Part shown: one piece after another, positions 60,818 to 64,000 of the stretch
How the letters are laid out: every line of letters begins with the position of its first letter
Position numbering within the stretch: the first letter of the stretch is position 1
Assembly (NCBI RefSeq): GCF_026241165.1
Contig: NZ_JAPFQN010000006.1
Coordinates: forward strand, 496,001 to 560,000
Length of the DNA stretch: 64,000 bases
Direction of reading: 5' to 3'
Source: Mangrovivirga halotolerans
GTDB taxonomy: Bacteria; Bacteroidota; Bacteroidia; Cytophagales; Cyclobacteriaceae
Notes under the pieces: model-generated
Seen by the model: only the letters and a program-made list of their open reading frames with translations
Database searches by the model: none
What the model was told of the DNA's origin: nothing
Position numbers and translations under genes: made by a program

Positions 60818-62617
60818 ATGTCTACAGCAACAGAAAAAAGAGAAGCAATTAAGGGAGGCGAGTTTCTTATTAAAGAGACTAAGGCACAAGATATTTTTAC
60901 TCCCGAAGAATTTAGTGAAGAGCAAAAGATGATGGCATCTGCTACTCGTGACTTTTATGAGCATGAAGTAGCGCCAAGAATGGATAAGCTTGAAAAAGGA
61001 GAATACCACCTTGGAGCTGAATTATTGAAAAAAGCAGGAGAGTTAGGATTACTCGGAATTACAATTCCAGAAGAATATGGCGGGTTAGGTATGAGCTTTA
61101 ATACATCAATGTTGATCGCTGATGTATTGGGAGCAAGCGGATCCTTCTCAACAACATATGGTGCCCATACAGGTATCGGAACTCTTCCGATTCTTTATTA
61201 TGGTACTGAAGAACAAAAGCAAAAGTATTTACCGAAACTTGCTACAGGTGAGTGGATCGGATGTTACTGCCTGACAGAACCAGATGCGGGATCTGATGCA
61301 AACAGTGGAAAAACTAAAGCTGTTCTTTCAGATGACGGTAAATATTATAGCATCACAGGTCAGAAAATGTGGATATCTAATGGTGGATATGCTGACCTTT
61401 TAATTGTGTTCGCTAAGATCGAAGATGATAAAAACTTGACAGCTTTTATAGTTGAGCGTACCTGGGATGGAATCTCAATGAATGACGAAGAGGTTAAGTT
61501 GGGAATAAAAGGTTCATCAACAAGACAGGTGTTTTTCAATGATGTGAAAGTTCCTGTTGAGAATATGCTTTCAGAACGAGGAAACGGTTTCAAAATCGCT
61601 GTAAACATTTTGAATATTGGCCGTATCAAGCTTGGTGTTGGTGGAATTGGTGGAATGAAAGAAACTGCTAACCTGGCAACACAATACGCTAATGATAGAA
61701 AGCAGTTTGGAACAAGCATTGGTAACTTTGGTGCTATTCAGCATAAGCTAGCTAATATGGCGGCTATGATCTATGCTACTGAGTCACTGAATTATCGCGC
61801 TGGTCAGGATATCGAAGACCAGATGAATGCTCTTAAAGACGGAGGAATGGAAGACGCTGAGGCAAAGCTTAAGGGTATTGAGCAATTTGCCATCGAGTGT
61901 GCAATTTCTAAAGTTCATGGTTCTGAAGTTCTTGATTATTGTGTAGATGAAGGTGTTCAGATCTACGGAGGTATGGGATTCTCTGAAGATGCTCCAATGG
62001 CCCGTGCTTATAGAGATGCAAGGATTACCAGAATTTATGAAGGTACAAACGAGATCAACAGAATGTTGATGGTAGGGATGCTTCTTAAAAGAGCTATGAA
62101 AGGTGAAATCAATTTGATGGAACCAGCTATGGCAATTTCTAAAGAACTTACCGGAATCCCTGATTTCAACGTTGATTATGGCGATAGCTATTTCGGAAAA
62201 GAATATCATGTGCTTAAAAACCTTAAGAAGGTATTCTTGATGATTGGTGGTAAAGCAGCTCAGACATTTATGAACAAGATCGATGATGAGCAGGAGATTT
62301 TAATGAATCTTGCCGATGTTATGGTCGAGGTTTATGCTGCTGAATCAGCCCTATTAAGAACTGAGAAATTGATCAACACTTTAGGTGAAGAGGCTGCTCA
62401 GTTCCAGATCAATATGAGTAAATTATATCTGGCATTAGCGATTGATAAGATCAAAACTGCCGGACATGAGGCAATCTGTTCATTTGTTTCAGGAGACGAG
62501 CAGAAGGTGATGCTGATGGGTCTTAAGAGATTCACTAAAGCTGATCCAATAAATTATAAAGAAGTAAGAAGAGCAATTGCAGGAGAAATGTTAAAGTCTA
62601 ACAAACTTCCTTTCTAA
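60818..62617 (+). CDS. fadE: Long-form acyl-CoA dehydrogenase (FadE type)
   Basis: A 599-residue FAD acyl-CoA dehydrogenase, close to the 594 residues of Bacillus FadE. CLTEPDAGSDANSGKT is the FAD-binding segment near 155. RIKLGVGGIGGMKETANLATQYANDRKQFG is the second block. The catalytic Glu lies in RITRIYEGTNEINRML near 410. A C-terminal extension of about 180 helical residues marks the long VLCAD-like form. ATG 60818 is chosen; an ORF start 66 bp upstream lies within fadA in another frame. A strong terminator closes the operon. Confidence 0.96.
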   Translation: MSTATEKREAIKGGEFLIKETKAQDIFTPEEFSEEQKMMASATRDFYEHEVAPRMDKLEKGEYHLGAELLKKAGELGLLGITIPEEYGGLGMSFNTSMLIADVLGASGSFSTTYGAHTGIGTLPILYYGTEEQKQKYLPKLATGEWIGCYCLTEPDAGSDANSGKTKAVLSDDGKYYSITGQKMWISNGGYADLLIVFAKIEDDKNLTAFIVERTWDGISMNDEEVKLGIKGSSTRQVFFNDVKVPVENMLSERGNGFKIAVNILNIGRIKLGVGGIGGMKETANLATQYANDRKQFGTSIGNFGAIQHKLANMAAMIYATESLNYRAGQDIEDQMNALKDGGMEDAEAKLKGIEQFAIECAISKVHGSEVLDYCVDEGVQIYGGMGFSEDAPMARAYRDARITRIYEGTNEINRMLMVGMLLKRAMKGEINLMEPAMAISKELTGIPDFNVDYGDSYFGKEYHVLKNLKKVFLMIGGKAAQTFMNKIDDEQEILMNLADVMVEVYAAESALLRTEKLINTLGEEAAQFQINMSKLYLALAIDKIKTAGHEAICSFVSGDEQKVMLMGLKRFTKADPINYKEVRRAIAGEMLKSNKLPF

Positions 62618-62670
62618 AGACAACTGTTTTTAATTACATGTTTCTTTAAAAGAAACTATGTGCTCCCAAT

Positions 62671-62700
62671 AACAGCCACCTTTTTGGTGGCTGTTTTGTT
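62671..62700 (+). terminator. Intrinsic terminator of the marR-fadNAE operon
   Basis: A 10-bp perfect stem AACAGCCACC / GGTGGCTGTT with a TTTTT loop is followed by TTGTTTAG. Its core repeats the AGCCACC/GGTGGCT arms of the terminator at 56011. Confidence 0.85.
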
Positions 62701-62732
62701 TAGAGCTTAATAATATTTTGTATATTAAAATT

Positions 62733-63479
62733 ATGAAACCAATTACCTTAATAAAACATTTCAAATTAATAACTCTTGTCTTTGTGTTAGTTCTTTCCTA
62801 CTCATGTAAAGATGATGAAGAGACTCCTGAAGCCAGCCAGGATTATTTTCCTCTTGATTTAGGGAATTATTGGGTTTATGGCGAAGACCTTAATAGCGAT
62901 CAGATTATTAGTGATGAAGAAAAACTGACGAATACTGTAATCAATTCAGATTATTTAATAAAGGGAATTTCTTATTCTATGATTGAGACTACAGATAGTT
63001 TTGGTAATCGATTAGACACACTGTATGTTAGAAGGCAAGGAACTGACTATATTGTTTATGCTGAGGATTTTTTAGAGTTTTCAGCAGACATTTCCCAGGC
63101 AGAAAGCGAAGTAACCTTGTTGATGTCTAATAAAAGTATTGGCGACACCTGGAATTATAATTTTGTCCTCAACAGTATTGAGTTTGATGGGGAACTCATT
63201 GAAGGAATTGCTGTAGACGTTGAAGTTGTTTTTGAATTGATCCAAAAAGAAATTAGTCTTACTACACAAGCTGGTACATTTAATGATGTGATAGCTGTAG
63301 AACAATCAATCAATTTACCTTTTCTACTTGACGATTTTGAGAGTTTTCTACCAATCACCCGGTTTTATTTTGCTCCAGAAGTAGGGATAATATTAACTGA
63401 AACCGACCTTGTAGTTAATGAAGATACTGGAGAGACAGAAACCTCTCAGAATGAATTGATTGAATATTCGTTAAATTAA
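62733..63479 (+). CDS. Lipoprotein of unknown function
   Basis: A 248-residue protein with a lipoprotein signal: KLITLVFVLVLSYSC puts the lipidated Cys at about 25, followed by KDDEETPEASQ, typical of surface-exposed acidic leaders. The mature part is beta-rich. It starts with YFPLDLGNYWVYGEDLNSD, a motif that often opens Bacteroidota lipoproteins of unknown function. ATG 62733 is preferred; a TTG 15 bp upstream is weak. It sits alone after the fad terminator. Confidence 0.8.
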   Translation: MKPITLIKHFKLITLVFVLVLSYSCKDDEETPEASQDYFPLDLGNYWVYGEDLNSDQIISDEEKLTNTVINSDYLIKGISYSMIETTDSFGNRLDTLYVRRQGTDYIVYAEDFLEFSADISQAESEVTLLMSNKSIGDTWNYNFVLNSIEFDGELIEGIAVDVEVVFELIQKEISLTTQAGTFNDVIAVEQSINLPFLLDDFESFLPITRFYFAPEVGIILTETDLVVNEDTGETETSQNELIEYSLN

Positions 63480-63492
63480 AAAGCGGCTTTAT

Positions 63493-63993
63493 TTAATTGA
63501 TCCACCCATTTTTTCTAACAATTTCCCAAACAGCGATACCTGTTGCTACAGAAACATTAAAAGAGTGTTTTGAACCAAACTGAGGTATTTCAACCACAAC
63601 ATCAGCTTCTGAAATAACTTCATCTGACACACCAAAGACCTCGTTTCCGATAACTAGAGCTATTTTCTCATTATTATCAGGTATTTTATCAAGCATAGTA
63701 CTCCTATCGGCTTGTTCAAGAGCGTAAACTTTATAACCTTCGTCTTTTAATTTTTTAATTACATCAGAAACATTTTTTTCATATTGCCAGGTGACAGTTT
63801 CAGTTGCACCGAGTGCAGTTTTTTGAATCTCTCTGTGTGGAGGTTGAGCTGTTATTCCGCATAGAAATAATTTTTCCAGCCTGAATGCATCAGCGGTTCT
63901 AAAGCAAGATCCGACATTGTTCATGCTTCTGATATTATCCAGAATTAAAACTAGGGGGAACTTTTCTGCTTGCTCAAACTCTTCCGGTGACAA
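63493..63993 (-). CDS. TrmH/SpoU-family RNA 2'-O-methyltransferase, 5' end outside the window
   Basis: A SPOUT methyltransferase, at least 166 residues. FPLVLILDNIRSMNNVGSCFRTADAF carries the motif 1 Asn-Arg, KIALVIGNEVFGVSDEVI is motif 2, and VVEIPQFGSKHSFNVSVATGIAVWEIV is motif 3 with the knot that binds SAM. The family methylates 2'-OH of tRNA or rRNA. The apparent start is a TTG at 63993 and the frame is open to the window edge. The first dozen or so residues probably lie outside. Confidence 0.9.
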   Translation of the reverse strand: MSPEEFEQAEKFPLVLILDNIRSMNNVGSCFRTADAFRLEKLFLCGITAQPPHREIQKTALGATETVTWQYEKNVSDVIKKLKDEGYKVYALEQADRSTMLDKIPDNNEKIALVIGNEVFGVSDEVISEADVVVEIPQFGSKHSFNVSVATGIAVWEIVRKNGWIN

Positions 63994-64000
63994 TCTATTG

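Noticed and set aside
1-64000. tRNA, rRNA, CRISPR arrays, insertion sequences, integrases, restriction or toxin-antitoxin systems
   Set aside because: Read for on both strands by eye; no cloverleaf, repeat-spacer series, transposase or terminal inverted repeats were found. A tRNAscan, CRISPR finder and Rfam search would be needed to be certain.

Overview
The window reads as chromosomal core DNA of a low-GC member of the Bacteroidota, most likely a marine or free-living Cytophagales-type bacterium. This is an inference from four things. (1) Several families are typical of that phylum: DUF4270 lipoprotein, DUF5117-type zinc metalloprotease, Rho with a long charged insertion, a 'starch synthase' consisting of the N-terminal half only, and a bacterial geranylgeranylglyceryl phosphate synthase. 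(2) Several exported proteins carry signal peptides or lipoboxes. (3) Upstream regions contain TAnnTTTG -7 boxes, two of them with a TTTG-like -33 box 19-20 nt away. (4) Ribosome binding sites are weak. No rRNA, tRNA, CRISPR array, insertion sequence, integrase or phage block was seen. Genes are densely packed on both strands and only one gap slightly exceeds 300 bp.

Layout. 1-5.1 kb: TPR protein (5' end outside the window), rho, serS and a degenerate receiver protein. 5.2-11.1 kb: exported metalloprotease and its partner, a divergent exported M28-like pseudopeptidase, patatin phospholipase and methyltransferase. 11.2-19.2 kb: two paralogous membrane sensors (HAMP-GAF-coiled coil-PAS, no kinase or cyclase). 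The second sits between a YfiR-like periplasmic protein and a small lipoprotein. Between the two sensors, on the other strand, is prfA-lipoprotein-yjbQ. 19.5-23.8 kb: NSS transporter, SDR, exported thioredoxin-like protein, YkgJ protein and a solitary oxidase subunit III. 24-31.7 kb: mfd, DsbA-like thioredoxin, hflK-hflC, UbiA prenyltransferase and nitroreductase. 31.7-38.8 kb: ParA-like ATPase with a small partner, long-chain acyl-CoA synthetase, saccharopine/alanine dehydrogenase-like enzyme, ICMT-like methyltransferase, gltX, ridA. 38.8-46.4 kb: glmS-DUF4270-half starch synthase, divergent from panC-panD-flippase-rfaE2-Zn peptidase. 46.5-53.4 kb: acyl-CoA dehydrogenase, AraC regulator, GGGP synthase with two small membrane proteins, and two divergent Na/Pi transporters. 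53.5-64 kb: recG, SCP2 protein, GNAT, a marR-fadN-fadA-fadE beta-oxidation operon, a lipoprotein and a TrmH methyltransferase (5' end outside the window).

Themes. Fatty-acid catabolism recurs: acyl-CoA synthetase, short-chain acyl-CoA dehydrogenase, and a full marR-fadNAE operon with a 14-bp palindrome over its promoter. Cell-envelope functions recur too: heptose activation, GlmS, ether-lipid type synthase, holin-like protein, lipoproteins. The most unusual items are the YfiR/HAMP-GAF-PAS/lipoprotein signalling unit without an output domain, the ParA plus small partner pair, the exported pseudo-M28 protein, an intrinsic-terminator structure inside the DUF4270 signal-peptide codons, and TTAAC repeats in 11-bp register upstream of a phosphate transporter.
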